A DNA stretch of 64,000 bases from Clostridium sp. SY8519. Its GTDB lineage: Bacteria > Bacillota > Clostridia > Lachnospirales > Lachnospiraceae. This document shows, in pieces, positions 25,375-35,420 of this stretch. The notes below the pieces were generated by a model, which was not told the origin of the DNA, searched no databases, and saw only the letters and a program-made list of their open reading frames with translations. A program made the position numbers and the translations under genes. The DNA is taken from positions 244,501 through 308,500 of the forward strand of contig NC_015737.1 in NCBI RefSeq assembly GCF_000270305.1, in the 5' to 3' direction. The stretch's first letter is position 1, and each line of letters opens with the position of its first letter.

Positions 25375-26700
25375 TTATTTTCGGTCCCGATTTCTTTCCG
25401 CGTACCGCTGATACGCCGCCCGGATGTCCTGCAGATAACTCAGGGATCCGAAGGCCAGCACACAGCCCGTGCTTCCGGCGGCTTCCACCGCCTGTTCCAC
25501 CGCCTGATCCATGTCCGGGCAGTAGTTCGCCTGAAAACCGACAGCCCGGATCTTCTCCGCCAGAACCGCTCCGTCCAGCCCCCGGTCATTCTGCGGCGTC
25601 ACGGTATAAATCCGATCTTTTTTCGAAAACATGATGCGAATGATTTCTTCGTATTCCTTGTCTTTCAGCACACCGAAAATATATACCGAAGGCTCATGCC
25701 GCCGTACACTGTCCAGCGTTTCCCGCAGCCGGGCGGCCGCGCCCCTGTTATGGGCCCCGTCCAGCACGAAATCCGGATATTCCCCGATCCGTTCCAGACG
25801 GCCGGGGCAGCGGGCCTGTTCCAGTCCTTTGCGGATGACCTCGTCATTCAGCAGGTAGATGCTGCCGCTCAGCCTGCGTTTCAGAACATTCAAGGTCTCA
25901 ATGGCGCAGACCGCGTTTTCCACCTGAAAAGTGCCGCTTAAAGGCAGATCATACTGCCGGCTGCGGGCCTTCGGATACTGAAAGGCACAGCCCTCCCGGT
26001 CCACGATCACATTGGCGGCTTCCGACAGTTCCGCCACCGTCAGTTCACAGCCTTTTTCCTTTGCAGTCTGTTCAATGACTCCCATTGCGTCCGGATGCTG
26101 CCGGACCGTCACCACCGGGCAGCCCGCTTTGATGATTCCGGCTTTGTTTGCCGCAATTTCCTGCAGTGAGTCTCCCAGCATTCCCATGTGATCCATGGAA
26201 ACGGAAGTAATCACACTGACCAGCGGCTGCTTCACAATATTCGTAGCATCCAGCGTACCGCCCATTCCGCTCTCAATCACCGCGCAGTCACAGTGTTCCC
26301 GCAGAAAAATCATCCAGGCGGCCACGGTCTCCATTTCAAACGCAGTGGGATGCGGCAGCCCCTCTTCTTCCATTTCACGGCAGCAGTGTTCCACTTCTGT
26401 CATTACCGCCGCAAATTTCTCCTTTTCCAGGTTGTTTCCATTGATCTGAAACTGTTCCAGATAATCAAAAACGGCCGGTGAGGAAAAACGGCCCACACGG
26501 TACCCCGCTTCCTTTAACGCAGAGGCCACCTCCGCCCCCACGGATCCTTTGCCGTTGGTGCCGGCAATATGAACGGTGCCGATGTGATCCTGGGGATCCT
26601 TCAGCCGGCGCGCCAGTTCCCGGACGCCTTCCAGTCCCGGAACGCTGCCTCTCTGTTTCCGAATCTTCGTCAATACTTCCATTGTTTCACAGTAATTCAT
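25375..26700 (-). CDS. folC: Folylpolyglutamate synthase/dihydrofolate synthase family protein
   Basis: A Mur-ligase-type enzyme that adds glutamate to folates. The 441-residue protein has the P-loop HIAGTNGKGSV (44-54), an ESGMGGTLDATN block, SVSMDHMGMLG, AANKAGIIK and the C-terminal LDGAHN. An unusual feature is SSPA (73-76) in place of the near-invariant TSPH that follows the P-loop, and the next loop (VFDYLEQFQINGN) diverges from LVRFNERI. This may mark a subgroup with altered substrate or a folate-like role. The ribosome binding site is modest (GGGGT). The start is at an ATG with an extended -10 promoter about 75 bases upstream. Confidence 0.88.
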   Translation of the reverse strand: MNYCETMEVLTKIRKQRGSVPGLEGVRELARRLKDPQDHIGTVHIAGTNGKGSVGAEVASALKEAGYRVGRFSSPAVFDYLEQFQINGNNLEKEKFAAVMTEVEHCCREMEEEGLPHPTAFEMETVAAWMIFLREHCDCAVIESGMGGTLDATNIVKQPLVSVITSVSMDHMGMLGDSLQEIAANKAGIIKAGCPVVTVRQHPDAMGVIEQTAKEKGCELTVAELSEAANVIVDREGCAFQYPKARSRQYDLPLSGTFQVENAVCAIETLNVLKRRLSGSIYLLNDEVIRKGLEQARCPGRLERIGEYPDFVLDGAHNRGAAARLRETLDSVRRHEPSVYIFGVLKDKEYEEIIRIMFSKKDRIYTVTPQNDRGLDGAVLAEKIRAVGFQANYCPDMDQAVEQAVEAAGSTGCVLAFGSLSYLQDIRAAYQRYAERNRDRK

Positions 26701-26773
26701 CTGTCTTACCCCATCTGTTGTTCTGCCTGTCTGTTCTCACAATTTACGTCCGACAATGTTCTTTTCTGCTCCC

Positions 26774-26802
26774 AGTGTACCATAGATTATTTTTTTCTCC
26801 AT
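26774..26802 (-). promoter_or_regulatory. Probable folC promoter
   Basis: An extended -10, TGGTACACT (hexamer 26774-26779), on the minus strand; the -35 is poor and an A7 tract fills the spacer. Confidence 0.45.
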
Positions 26803-26812
26803 AGTATTTTAT

Positions 26813-26842
26813 AAAAAAGAGCCGGTGCAAAAGCACCGGCTC
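26813..26842 (-). terminator. Terminator of the pyrophosphatase gene
   Basis: GAGCCGGTGC-TTTT-GCACCGGCTC followed by TTTTTT on the minus strand: a perfect 10-bp stem. Confidence 0.93.
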
Positions 26843-26850
26843 GGATAATT

Positions 26851-28869
26851 TTACAGATGAATGATCCCTGCTCCGAACAGTGGAGTAAATACCAGGGATA
26901 CAATTGTCATAAGTTTGATCAGGATGTTGATGGACGGGCCTGAGGTATCCTTGAACGGATCACCGACGGTATCACCAACGACAGCTGCTTTATGAGGCTC
27001 GCTGCCTTTTCCGCCATGGTTTCCTGCTTCAATGTATTTCTTGGCATTGTCCCATGCACCGCCTGCATTTGACATAAAGATCGCCATCATTACACCGGTA
27101 ACAAGAGCGCCTGCCAGAAGGCCGCCTAATGCCGCGGAGCCCAGAAGCACGCCTACAATAATCGGAACCACGATGGCAATGATACCAGGCAGAAGCATCT
27201 GCTTTAAGGCAGCCTGTGTGGAAATTGCCACGCAGTTTTTGTAATCCGGTTTGCTGGTGCCTTCCAGAATTCCCTTATCTGCATGGAACTGTCTGCGGAC
27301 TTCCTCAATCATCTTGTATGCTGCCTTTGACACTGCTTCCATCGTAATGGAAGAGAACAGGAACGGAAGCATTGCGCCGATGAACAGACCTACAATAACT
27401 GCAGGCTGAAGGATGGAAATGGCACTCAGTTTTACAGCCTGGGAATAAGTAACAAACAGGGACAGCGCTGTCAGCGCTGCGGAGCCGATGGCAAATCCCT
27501 TGCCGATGGCTGCTGTTGTGTTGCCGATGGAATCCAGCTGATCCGTAATGTCACGCACGCTTTCATCCAGTCCGGACATCTCTGCGATACCGCCGGCATT
27601 ATCCGCAATCGGGCCGTAGGTATCTACTGCAACGACGTTGCCGGTGGTCGCCAGCATACCGACTGCCGCAAGGGCAATTCCGTATACGCCTGCAAACGCA
27701 TAAGCAACGATGATGCCTGCCGCGATGAAGATAATCGGCAGTGTTGCGGACTGCATACCGGTAGCCAGACCGCTGATGATATTGGTTGCTGCGCCGGTTT
27801 CCGACTGTTCCGCGATTTTGTGTACATGTCTGTATTTATCTGAGGTATACCATTCGGTAATCTGGCCGATCAGGATACCTACAATCAGACCTGCGATAAT
27901 TGCGCCGGCCGGTTTGAAGGTGCCCAGAATCGCACGGCTTAAGAGGATCGCTACCACAACTGTGATGATATTCGCGATATTTGTGCCCATATTCATGGCT
28001 TTGTGAGGATCTTTGCCTTCTTTGCCCCGTACCAGGAACACGCCCAAGATGGACGCCAGGATGCCGACTGCCGCAAGAAGCAGCGGATACAGCGCGCCGG
28101 CAATCACGCCGGAACCCTTTGCCGTCTCGCCAAAAGCGAGGATACCAAGAGATACCGCGGATACTACGGATCCAACATAAGACTCAAACAGGTCTGCGCC
28201 CATGCCGGCCACATCGCCTACGTTATCTCCTACGTTATCGGCAATAACCGCAGGGTTACGGGGATCATCCTCCGGGATACCTGCTTCTACCTTACCTACC
28301 AGGTCAGCTCCCACATCGGCTGCTTTTGTATAGATACCGCCGCCTACACGGGCAAACAGCGCAATGGAGGAAGCGCCTAAGCTGTATCCAAACAGAATGT
28401 CTGCATTGCCGGTAATAAAATAAATCATGCTGACGCCAAACAGGCCCAGTCCCACGACAGACAGACCCATAACAGCGCCGCCCCGGAATGCTACCTGCAG
28501 AGCCTTTACCATACCGCTCTCTTTTGCTGCGTTTGCCGTGCGGACATTTGCTCTGGTGGCTACGTTCATTCCCGCGTAACCGGTCAGTGTGGAGAACACA
28601 GCGCCGATAATAAAGCATACTGCCTTGCCCCATCCGCTGGCTGCGCCTTCTGTTGCGCTGATTCCGAAGCCGATGGCCAGGAATACCACGATGATGAAGA
28701 TAATGAGCATCTTGTACTCGGAAAACAGGAACGCCCGGGCTCCTTCATGAATTGCGGCCGCGATTTCCTTCATTTTGTCATTGCCTTCGTCCTGTTTCTT
28801 TACGAAACGGGAAAGCCCGAAAGCAACGAGAAGAGCAATCACGCCGATGATTGGAATTATCCAGATCAT
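26851..28869 (-). CDS. hppA: Membrane-bound, ion-translocating pyrophosphatase (K+-dependent type)
   Basis: An integral membrane pump that uses pyrophosphate hydrolysis to move H+ or Na+ out of the cytosol. The 672-residue protein has about 16 membrane helices and the pyrophosphate-binding blocks [20 protein letters not shown] and [15 protein letters not shown]. The [10 protein letters not shown] motif has Ala where potassium-independent enzymes have Lys (GNTTKA), which places it in the K+-dependent class; this class includes both H+ and Na+ pumps, and I cannot decide which. The frame is open 30 codons upstream, but the ATG at 28869 has GGGAG seven bases ahead. It is monocistronic, with a consensus promoter and terminator. 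Confidence 0.95.
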   Translation of the reverse strand: MIWIIPIIGVIALLVAFGLSRFVKKQDEGNDKMKEIAAAIHEGARAFLFSEYKMLIIFIIVVFLAIGFGISATEGAASGWGKAVCFIIGAVFSTLTGYAGMNVATRANVRTANAAKESGMVKALQVAFRGGAVMGLSVVGLGLFGVSMIYFITGNADILFGYSLGASSIALFARVGGGIYTKAADVGADLVGKVEAGIPEDDPRNPAVIADNVGDNVGDVAGMGADLFESYVGSVVSAVSLGILAFGETAKGSGVIAGALYPLLLAAVGILASILGVFLVRGKEGKDPHKAMNMGTNIANIITVVVAILLSRAILGTFKPAGAIIAGLIVGILIGQITEWYTSDKYRHVHKIAEQSETGAATNIISGLATGMQSATLPIIFIAAGIIVAYAFAGVYGIALAAVGMLATTGNVVAVDTYGPIADNAGGIAEMSGLDESVRDITDQLDSIGNTTAAIGKGFAIGSAALTALSLFVTYSQAVKLSAISILQPAVIVGLFIGAMLPFLFSSITMEAVSKAAYKMIEEVRRQFHADKGILEGTSKPDYKNCVAISTQAALKQMLLPGIIAIVVPIIVGVLLGSAALGGLLAGALVTGVMMAIFMSNAGGAWDNAKKYIEAGNHGGKGSEPHKAAVVGDTVGDPFKDTSGPSINILIKLMTIVSLVFTPLFGAGIIHL

Positions 28870-28930
28870 AAAACTACTCCCTTCAACTTGTTTCTTGTTT
28901 CTTTTTTCAGACACACATAGTCTATCCGTG

Positions 28931-28959
28931 ATAATAGCATAGAGCATCCGCAAGGTCAA
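28931..28959 (-). promoter_or_regulatory. hppA promoter
   Basis: TTGACC (28954-28959), 17 bases and TATTAT (28931-28936) on the minus strand. Confidence 0.8.
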
Positions 28960-28998
28960 GTTGATTCTTTATAGAAATTTTATGATTTGACACCCGAC

Positions 28999-31238
28999 TC
29001 ATCGCCTGGTTCCCCGGGTATCCCTGCGGGAAAGATGCAGACGGTTCAGGTTCACCTCCCGGTCCTTAATCCGGACCACCTGTATGTCATCCGGCTTTAC
29101 CAGGTAGGCAGACGCCAGTCTTTCCCCTTCTTCCGTCTTCATTCCCCGGACGCCGATGGCTGTTTTTTCTTTTCCGGAATGTCCATGGCATGGATCCGCA
29201 GGAAGTAGTTTCTGTCTGACTGAAGCACCAGGGAATCCTCCTCCTCCACTGTGCCTGCATAAATCAGTTCATCCCCTTCGGACAGTTTGGTGGCGGCAGT
29301 GGTGCGTTTGGATACATCAAATTCACTGCCGTCCACCAGTTTGACCATTCCGTTCCGTGTGGCAAATAACAGTTTCTTTTTCCGGATTTCATTGAAACAT
29401 CCCACATACAGGATCTCTTCTTCCGCGCTGGAATAATTGGTCAGGTTGTCCACAGGCGTCCCCTTGTCCCGGAACTTGCCAAAGGGCAGATCCAGCACTT
29501 TGAGCATATGCATGCTGCCCCGGTTGGTGAAGATCATAATCCGGTCCGTATTCATACAGGGCAGGACACAGCGGTGATTCTTGTCTGCCGCTTCCCGGTT
29601 CCTCTCATAGGTCGCCTTATCCACCGTACGGACATAGCCGAACCGATCCATCAGGAATGTGACTTCCATCTCTTTCGGCCCTTCTTCCCGGTAGGCCGTC
29701 TCATCCAGATCCGCGATCACTGTTTTGCGGGGAACCGCGTAATCTTTCCGGATCTTTTTCAGATCTTTGATGATGACCTTGGCCATCTCTGTCCTGCTGC
29801 CCAGCACTTTATTGTAAAACGCGATCTTCTGCAGGGTTTCTTCATGCTCTGCTTCCAGTGCCTCCAGTTCCAGACCGATCAGGCGGTACAGGCGCATCTG
29901 CAGAATCGCAGTGGCCTGACGCTCCGTAAATTTCAGGGCTTTCGCTTCCTTTTCATGGGCTTTGACCCGGAACCGGATTCCATCCGTGACCCCATGGATC
30001 AGGCAGTTCTTCGCCTGTTTCATATCCTTGGAGCCCCGCAGGATTTCAATGATCAGATCAATCACATCCACTGCCTGGATCAGGCCTTCCTGAATCTCCT
30101 TCCGGTCCATTTCTTTCTGCAGCAGATTCTGGTATTTTCTGGTATTCATCTCATACTGGAACTTCACATGATGGCGGATCACATCCAGAAGTCCCAGGGT
30201 TTCCGGACGCCCCTCCGCCACTGCCAGCATGTTTACGCCAAAGGTATCCTCCAGCCGTGTCTTCTTATATAAAAGGTTGCACAGATTTTCCGCATCTGCC
30301 CCCCGGCGCAGTTCGATGACGATGCGAATGCCGTCTTTGGAAGACTGGTTGGAGATATCCAGGATATCCGTGGTTTTCTTGCTTTCCGCCAGATGGTACA
30401 CATCGTTTAAGAATTTGCCGATATTGGCTCCCACCATCGGATAGGGGATCTCCGTAATGACCAGATTCTGCTTGCCGCCTTTGAGCTGCTCGGTCTCCAC
30501 CTTTCCCCGCAGGCGTATCTTACCCCTTCCGGTGGAATAGATCTGTTCCAGATCGGACTTGTTGGCCACAATTCCTCCTGTGGGAAAATCAGGTCCCGGT
30601 ATAATTTCCAGCATTTCCTTTACGGAAATATCCGGATTCTTCATATAGGCAATTACCCCGTCAATCACTTCGCCCAGATTATGGGGCGGCACACTGGTAG
30701 CCATGCCGACGGCAATGCCTTCCGCACCGTTGATCAGCAGATTCGGCACCCGCACCGGCAAAACAGAGGGTTCTTTCTCTGTGGCGTCAAAATTCGGTAC
30801 AAAGGTCACCACATCTTTATCCAGGTCACCCAGGTACACTTCCTGGGTAATCTTCTGCAGGCGGGCCTCCGTATAGCGCATGGCCGCAGCCCCGTCTCCC
30901 TCCACAGAGCCGAAATTCCCGTGGCCGTCCACCAGCGGAACGCTGTTTTTAAAGTCCTGGGCCATCACAACCAGGGCGCCGTAGATCGAGCTGTCCCCGT
31001 GGGGATGAAATTTACCCATGGTATCCCCTACAATTCTGGCACTTTTCCGGTAAGGACGCTCATTGCGCAGTCCCAGCTCATACATATCGTACAGGGTTCG
31101 CCGCTGCACCGGCTTCAGTCCGTCCCGGACATCGGGAAGGGCGCGGGACACAATGACGCTCATGGCATAGTCAATATAGGACTTCTGCATAATCTCCGCA
31201 TATTCTGTCTGTATGATCTGCTCTTTTGTATCTTCCAT
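28999..31238 (-). CDS. parC: Type IIA topoisomerase subunit A, ParC-like, interrupted by an apparent -1 frameshift
   Basis: The DNA-cleaving subunit of a gyrase/topoisomerase IV-type enzyme. It has [13 protein letters not shown], the [18 protein letters not shown] block, the catalytic tyrosine in AMRYTEARL, and beta-propeller blades at the C-terminus. I see no GyrA box (QRRGGKG) there, which favours topoisomerase IV. In the opening frame the protein ends after 699 residues, at 29139. At an A6 run (29163-29168) the -1 frame continues for 54 codons to 28999 with an ending (AIGVRGMK ... [14 protein letters not shown]) that matches the normal end of this family. The corrected product would have 746 residues. 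It follows parE by 17 bases. Confidence 0.85.
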
Positions 31239-31255
31239 ACTTACTCTCCGTCTTC

Positions 31256-33175
31256 CTAAATATCCAGTTCGGCATCATTCGCATGTTCATAGATAAAGGC
31301 CCTGCGTGGCGGGACATCGCTTCCCATCAGCATCTCCGTCACCTCGGAAGCCATGCGTCCGTCCTCAATGCCCACCCGCTTCATCAGGCGTGTGGCCGGA
31401 TCCAGAGTTGTCTCCCACAGCTGCTGGGCATCCATTTCCCCCAGTCCTTTATACCGCTGCAGGGTAAAACTGCCTTTATGGGTTTTGCGGTAACGTTCCA
31501 GAGCTTCATCATCGTAAAGGTATTCTCCCTCGCCCCTGGCCGGCATGACTTTATACAGGGGCGGCATTGCCAGATACACATGCCCTTCCAGAATCAGTTC
31601 CGGCATAAAACGGTAAAACAGGGTCAGCAGAAGGGTGGAAATATGGGCGCCGTCCACATCGGCATCCGCCATAATCACGATCTTGTCATACCGCAGCTTA
31701 CTGATGTCAAAATCATTGCCATATCCTTCGGAAAACCCGCAGCCGAAGGCATTGATCATGGTCTTGATCTCCGCGTTGGCAAGCACCTTGTCAATGCTTG
31801 CCTTTTCCACATTCAGGATCTTTCCGCGGATCGGAAGGATGGCCTGATACTTCCGGTCCCTTGCCATCTTGGCCGAGCCTCCGGCGGAGTCTCCCTCCAC
31901 AATAAAAATCTCACATTTGGAAGCGTCCCGGCTTTCACAGTTTGCCAGCTTGCCGTTGGAATCAAAGGAAAATTTCTGTTTGGTCAGCAGATTCGTCTTG
32001 GCTTTTTCTTCGGATTTTCTGATTTTCGCCGCTTTTTCCGCGCAGGACAGCACGGTCTTCAAGGTGTCCAGATTTTTGTCAAAAAACAGCTGCACTTCCT
32101 CCGAAGTCACTTTTGCTGTTACTCTTGCCGCATCCTGATTGTCCAGTTTGGTCTTGGTCTGTCCTTCAAACCGCGGATCGGGATGTTTGATCGCAATCAC
32201 CGCGGACATTCCGTTGCGCACATCCGCCCCGGTGAAGTTCGCGTCCTTTTCCTTCAGGATTCCCAGCTCCCGTGCGTAATTGTTCATTATCGTGGTATAC
32301 GCGGTCTTGAAGCCGGTGATATGGGTGCCGCCTTCCGCATTGTAGATATTGTTGCAGAATCCGAGAATATTTTCATGAAATTCCCCGGTATACTGAAAAG
32401 CGGCTTCCACCTGGATACCTTCGGCGGATCCGGAAAAGCAGATCGGCTCATGGAGTGTCTCCGCGCTGCGGTTCAGGGCCCGCACGAAGCCTGCCAGTCC
32501 CTCTTCTTCGTGGTAGACGATATGCTCCGGCTCTTCCGGCCGCAGATCATCATACAGAATGGTCAGCTTCGGGTTCAGATACGCCGTCTCATGCAGGCGG
32601 CTCTTGATCTCATCCTCTTTGAATCTTGTTTTTTCAAAAATCTCGGGATCCGGCAGAAAATTGATCTTTGTGCCGGTTTTTTTTGTTTTCCCGATCACAG
32701 GAAGCAGTCCATGCTCCAGTTCGATCACCGGATGCCCTTTTTCATAGCGGTCATGATGCACGGCGCCGTCCCGGCTGATCTCCACATCCATATAGGTGGA
32801 AAGGGCGTTTACCACAGAAGATCCCACCCCGTGGAGTCCGCCGCTGGTCTTGTAGGCGTCGCTGTCAAATTTGCCGCCGGCGTGCAGTGTGGAAAACACC
32901 AGGCGGGCGGCTGACACTCCCTTGGCATGCATTTCCACCGGAATTCCCCTTCCGTTATCTTCTACTGTACAGGAGCCGTCTGCCTCCAGTGTGACATGGA
33001 TCGTATCACAGGCTCCGGCCAGATGCTCATCCACCGCATTGTCCACAATCTCGTAAATCAGATGGTTCAGTCCCTTCCGGGACACGCTGCCGATGTACAT
33101 GCCCGGACGCTTGCGCACGGCATCCAGTCCTTCCAGTACCGATATGTTGTCTGCATTATATGTTGATTTTGCCAT
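31256..33175 (-). CDS. parE: Type IIA topoisomerase subunit B, ParE/GyrB-like
   Basis: The ATPase subunit that works with the ParC-like protein. The 639-residue protein has the GHKL ATPase domain with EIVDNAVDE and DNGRGIPVEMHAKG, the KTSGGLHGVGSSVVNALS loop, then the TOPRIM domain with EGDSAGGSA and the metal-binding DADVDGAHI, and ends with QRYKGLGEMDAQQLWETT. GyrB and ParE share these motifs; the ParE name follows from the partner. GGGAG lies before the ATG at 33175, 22 bases after the end of ung. A second gyrAB pair near the replication origin would be expected elsewhere. Confidence 0.92.
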   Translation of the reverse strand: MAKSTYNADNISVLEGLDAVRKRPGMYIGSVSRKGLNHLIYEIVDNAVDEHLAGACDTIHVTLEADGSCTVEDNGRGIPVEMHAKGVSAARLVFSTLHAGGKFDSDAYKTSGGLHGVGSSVVNALSTYMDVEISRDGAVHHDRYEKGHPVIELEHGLLPVIGKTKKTGTKINFLPDPEIFEKTRFKEDEIKSRLHETAYLNPKLTILYDDLRPEEPEHIVYHEEEGLAGFVRALNRSAETLHEPICFSGSAEGIQVEAAFQYTGEFHENILGFCNNIYNAEGGTHITGFKTAYTTIMNNYARELGILKEKDANFTGADVRNGMSAVIAIKHPDPRFEGQTKTKLDNQDAARVTAKVTSEEVQLFFDKNLDTLKTVLSCAEKAAKIRKSEEKAKTNLLTKQKFSFDSNGKLANCESRDASKCEIFIVEGDSAGGSAKMARDRKYQAILPIRGKILNVEKASIDKVLANAEIKTMINAFGCGFSEGYGNDFDISKLRYDKIVIMADADVDGAHISTLLLTLFYRFMPELILEGHVYLAMPPLYKVMPARGEGEYLYDDEALERYRKTHKGSFTLQRYKGLGEMDAQQLWETTLDPATRLMKRVGIEDGRMASEVTEMLMGSDVPPRRAFIYEHANDAELDI

Positions 33176-33197
33176 ATACTATCTCCCTGTCTTTCCT

Positions 33198-33872
33198 CTA
33201 TCGGTCTTCAATCTGCCAGTCAATGGGTTCCAGGCCATGGGACTGCAGAAATTCGTTGGTCTTTTTGAAATGTCCGCAGCCGAAAAATCCGCGGTAAGCG
33301 GACAGGGGGCTTGGATGGGGCGCCTCCAGGATCAGATGCTTCGGATTGTTCAGCATGGCTGCCTTGCGGCGGGCCGGTCCTCCCCAGAGCAGAAAAACAA
33401 TGGGGCGGTCCTGCTGATTCACCGCGCGGATCACGGCGTCCGTGAACTGCTCCCAGCCGATCCCCTGATGGGAATTGGCCTGATGCGCCCGCACGGTCAG
33501 TACTGTATTCAGCAGCAGTACGCCCTGCTTTGCCCATTTTACCAGATAGCCGTTGTTCGGTATTTTCAGCCCCAGTTCATCCTGGAGCTCTTTATAGATA
33601 TTTGCCAGAGAAGGGGGAATGTCCACATCCGGTTTGACGGAAAAACAGAGTCCGTGTGCCTGCCCGTCATTGTGATAGGGATCCTGACCGAGAATCACCA
33701 CTTTTACCTGGGACAGGGGCGTCAGATGAAAGGCGTTGAAAATATCATCCGCAGCCGGAAATATCTTCCGGGTACGGTACTCCTGAAGCACCGTCTGATA
33801 CAGCTGTCTGTAATACGGCTTTTTAAACTCTTCCGCCAGCGGTTTCGTCCAGTCATTCGTAATGGGCGGCAT
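33198..33872 (-). CDS. ung: Uracil-DNA glycosylase
   Basis: A family 1 glycosylase that removes uracil from DNA at the start of base excision repair. The 224-residue protein has the catalytic water-activating GQDPYH, the uracil-pocket LLLNTVLTV, and the minor-groove intercalation loop HPSPLSAYRGFFGC. The frame is open 13 codons upstream, but the ATG at 33872 has AAGGAGGG six bases ahead. It directly precedes parE, so repair and topology genes are probably co-transcribed. Confidence 0.97.
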   Translation of the reverse strand: MPPITNDWTKPLAEEFKKPYYRQLYQTVLQEYRTRKIFPAADDIFNAFHLTPLSQVKVVILGQDPYHNDGQAHGLCFSVKPDVDIPPSLANIYKELQDELGLKIPNNGYLVKWAKQGVLLLNTVLTVRAHQANSHQGIGWEQFTDAVIRAVNQQDRPIVFLLWGGPARRKAAMLNNPKHLILEAPHPSPLSAYRGFFGCGHFKKTNEFLQSHGLEPIDWQIEDR

Positions 33873-33902
33873 AACAATCCCTCCTTGCTGCTCTGCAGTC
33901 AG

Positions 33903-33936
33903 ATAAAACAAGGTTGCCGCTCCTTCGCGGCAACCT
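33903..33936 (-). terminator. hisF terminator
   Basis: AGGTTGCCGC and GCGGCAACCT form a 10-bp stem, followed by TGTTTTATC on the minus strand. Confidence 0.75.
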
Positions 33937-33989
33937 GTATATTATTGCAGAAAAAAAGAATTTCCGCAAGTTTTCTCGAAAATATGTTC

Positions 33990-34760
33990 TTACATGCACT
34001 CCCGCCGCACGGAAACACCCCGTCCGGCCAGATAGTCTTTCAGGTCCCGGATTTCCAGCTCCTTGTAATGGAACAGAGATGCCGCCAGTGCCGCATCCGC
34101 GCCTCCCTCGGTCAGGGCGTCATAAAAATGGCTCCTGGTTCCCGCGCCGCCGGAGGCGATCACCGGAATGGAAACCCGGTCCGCGATGGTTCTGGTCAGT
34201 TCCAGATCGTATCCGGCTTTCGTGCCGTCGCAGTCCATGCTGGTCAACAGGATTTCCCCGGCGCCCAGCCGGTTGGCTTTTTCTGCCCACTCCACAGCAT
34301 CCAGACCGGTATTGATCCTTCCGCCGTTAATATACACTTCCCAGCCTTCTCCTTCGGGTCTGCGCTTGGCGTCAATGGCCACCACCACACACTGGCTGCC
34401 GAATTTCTCCGCGGCATCCGCAATCAGCCGGGGATTGTGGATGGCGGAAGAATTCACTGACACTTTGTCCGCACCTTCCCGCAGAATCGCCCGAAAGTCC
34501 TCGACCGTGCGGATTCCGCCGCCTACCGTAAAGGGAATAAATACTTTTTCCGCCACCCGGCGCACCATATTCACCACTGTGCTTCTGGCATCCGAAGTCG
34601 CGGTAATATCCAGGAAAACCAGCTCGTCCGCCCCAGCCTGGTCATAGGCCGCCGCGATCTCCACCGGATCGCCGGCATCTCTTAAATTCACGAAATTTAC
34701 TCCTTTTACCACACGTCCGTCATTGACATCCAGACATGGAATAATGCGTTTTGTAAACAT
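33990..34760 (-). CDS. hisF: Imidazole glycerol phosphate synthase, cyclase subunit
   Basis: The TIM-barrel half of the enzyme that makes imidazole glycerol phosphate and AICAR in histidine synthesis, using ammonia from HisH. The 256-residue protein begins [17 protein letters not shown] with the catalytic Asp11, has [11 protein letters not shown], and the second catalytic Asp in [15 protein letters not shown], and ends with [33 protein letters not shown] precedes the ATG. It is ten bases after hisH. No other his gene is in the window. Confidence 0.97.
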   Translation of the reverse strand: MFTKRIIPCLDVNDGRVVKGVNFVNLRDAGDPVEIAAAYDQAGADELVFLDITATSDARSTVVNMVRRVAEKVFIPFTVGGGIRTVEDFRAILREGADKVSVNSSAIHNPRLIADAAEKFGSQCVVVAIDAKRRPEGEGWEVYINGGRINTGLDAVEWAEKANRLGAGEILLTSMDCDGTKAGYDLELTRTIADRVSIPVIASGGAGTRSHFYDALTEGGADAALAASLFHYKELEIRDLKDYLAGRGVSVRRECM

Positions 34761-34770
34761 AACAGCCTCC

Positions 34771-35376
34771 CTACAGCTCTGCGAAATTTTTCAGTATTTT
34801 CAGTCCGGTCTTACTGCTTTTCTCCGGATGGAACTGGCAGGCAAAGACATTGTCCTGCTCCACCGATGCGTGGATATGAGTGCTGTATTCCGTTGAAGCA
34901 CGCACAATGGCCGGATCCGCCGCCTTCAGATAATAGGAATGCACAAAGTATACATACGGATGGTCCGCAATGTCCCGAAACAGTCTGCCGTTTCCGGTCA
35001 GTGTCAGATCATTCCAACCGATATGAGGAATCTTCAGCCCTTCCTGATCCGGAATCCGCAGAATATGTCCCTTCAGGATTCCCAGTCCCGGTACTCCCGG
35101 GCTCTCCTCGCTGTCCTCAAACAGCACCTGCAGTCCCAGGCAGATGCCCAGCAGCGGTTTCCCCACCCGGCAGATTTCCCGGATCAATTCATCCAGATGC
35201 CGCTCCCGGATATGCCCCATGGCATCCCCAAAAGCGCCGACCCCCGGCAGAATCAGCTTCTCCGCCCGGCGGAGCCGTTCGGGATCTCCGGTCACCTCCA
35301 CCTCTTCCCCCAGATACTTCAGGGCTTTTTCCACACTTCTGATATTGCCAGCGTCATAATCGATTATTCCTATCAT
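34771..35376 (-). CDS. hisH: Imidazole glycerol phosphate synthase, glutamine amidotransferase subunit
   Basis: The class I glutaminase partner of HisF, feeding ammonia into the barrel. The 201-residue protein begins [14 protein letters not shown], with the oxyanion-strand [10 protein letters not shown], the nucleophile Cys in [11 protein letters not shown] and the His-Glu pair in CQFHPEKS. The frame is open 35 codons upstream into the end of the histidine kinase gene, but the ATG at 35376 starts the family's normal N-terminus, with AGGA close ahead. It is 44 bases from the histidine kinase and may be read from the same promoter. Confidence 0.96.
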   Translation of the reverse strand: MIGIIDYDAGNIRSVEKALKYLGEEVEVTGDPERLRRAEKLILPGVGAFGDAMGHIRERHLDELIREICRVGKPLLGICLGLQVLFEDSEESPGVPGLGILKGHILRIPDQEGLKIPHIGWNDLTLTGNGRLFRDIADHPYVYFVHSYYLKAADPAIVRASTEYSTHIHASVEQDNVFACQFHPEKSSKTGLKILKNFAEL

Positions 35377-35420
35377 TTTTCCTGTTTCCTCTTCCCGTTT
35401 CTTGTTTGTTTCTCTGATAC

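Noticed and set aside
31226-32914. 562-residue open frame on the plus strand
   Set aside because: Antisense shadow of parE; no recognisable protein motif.
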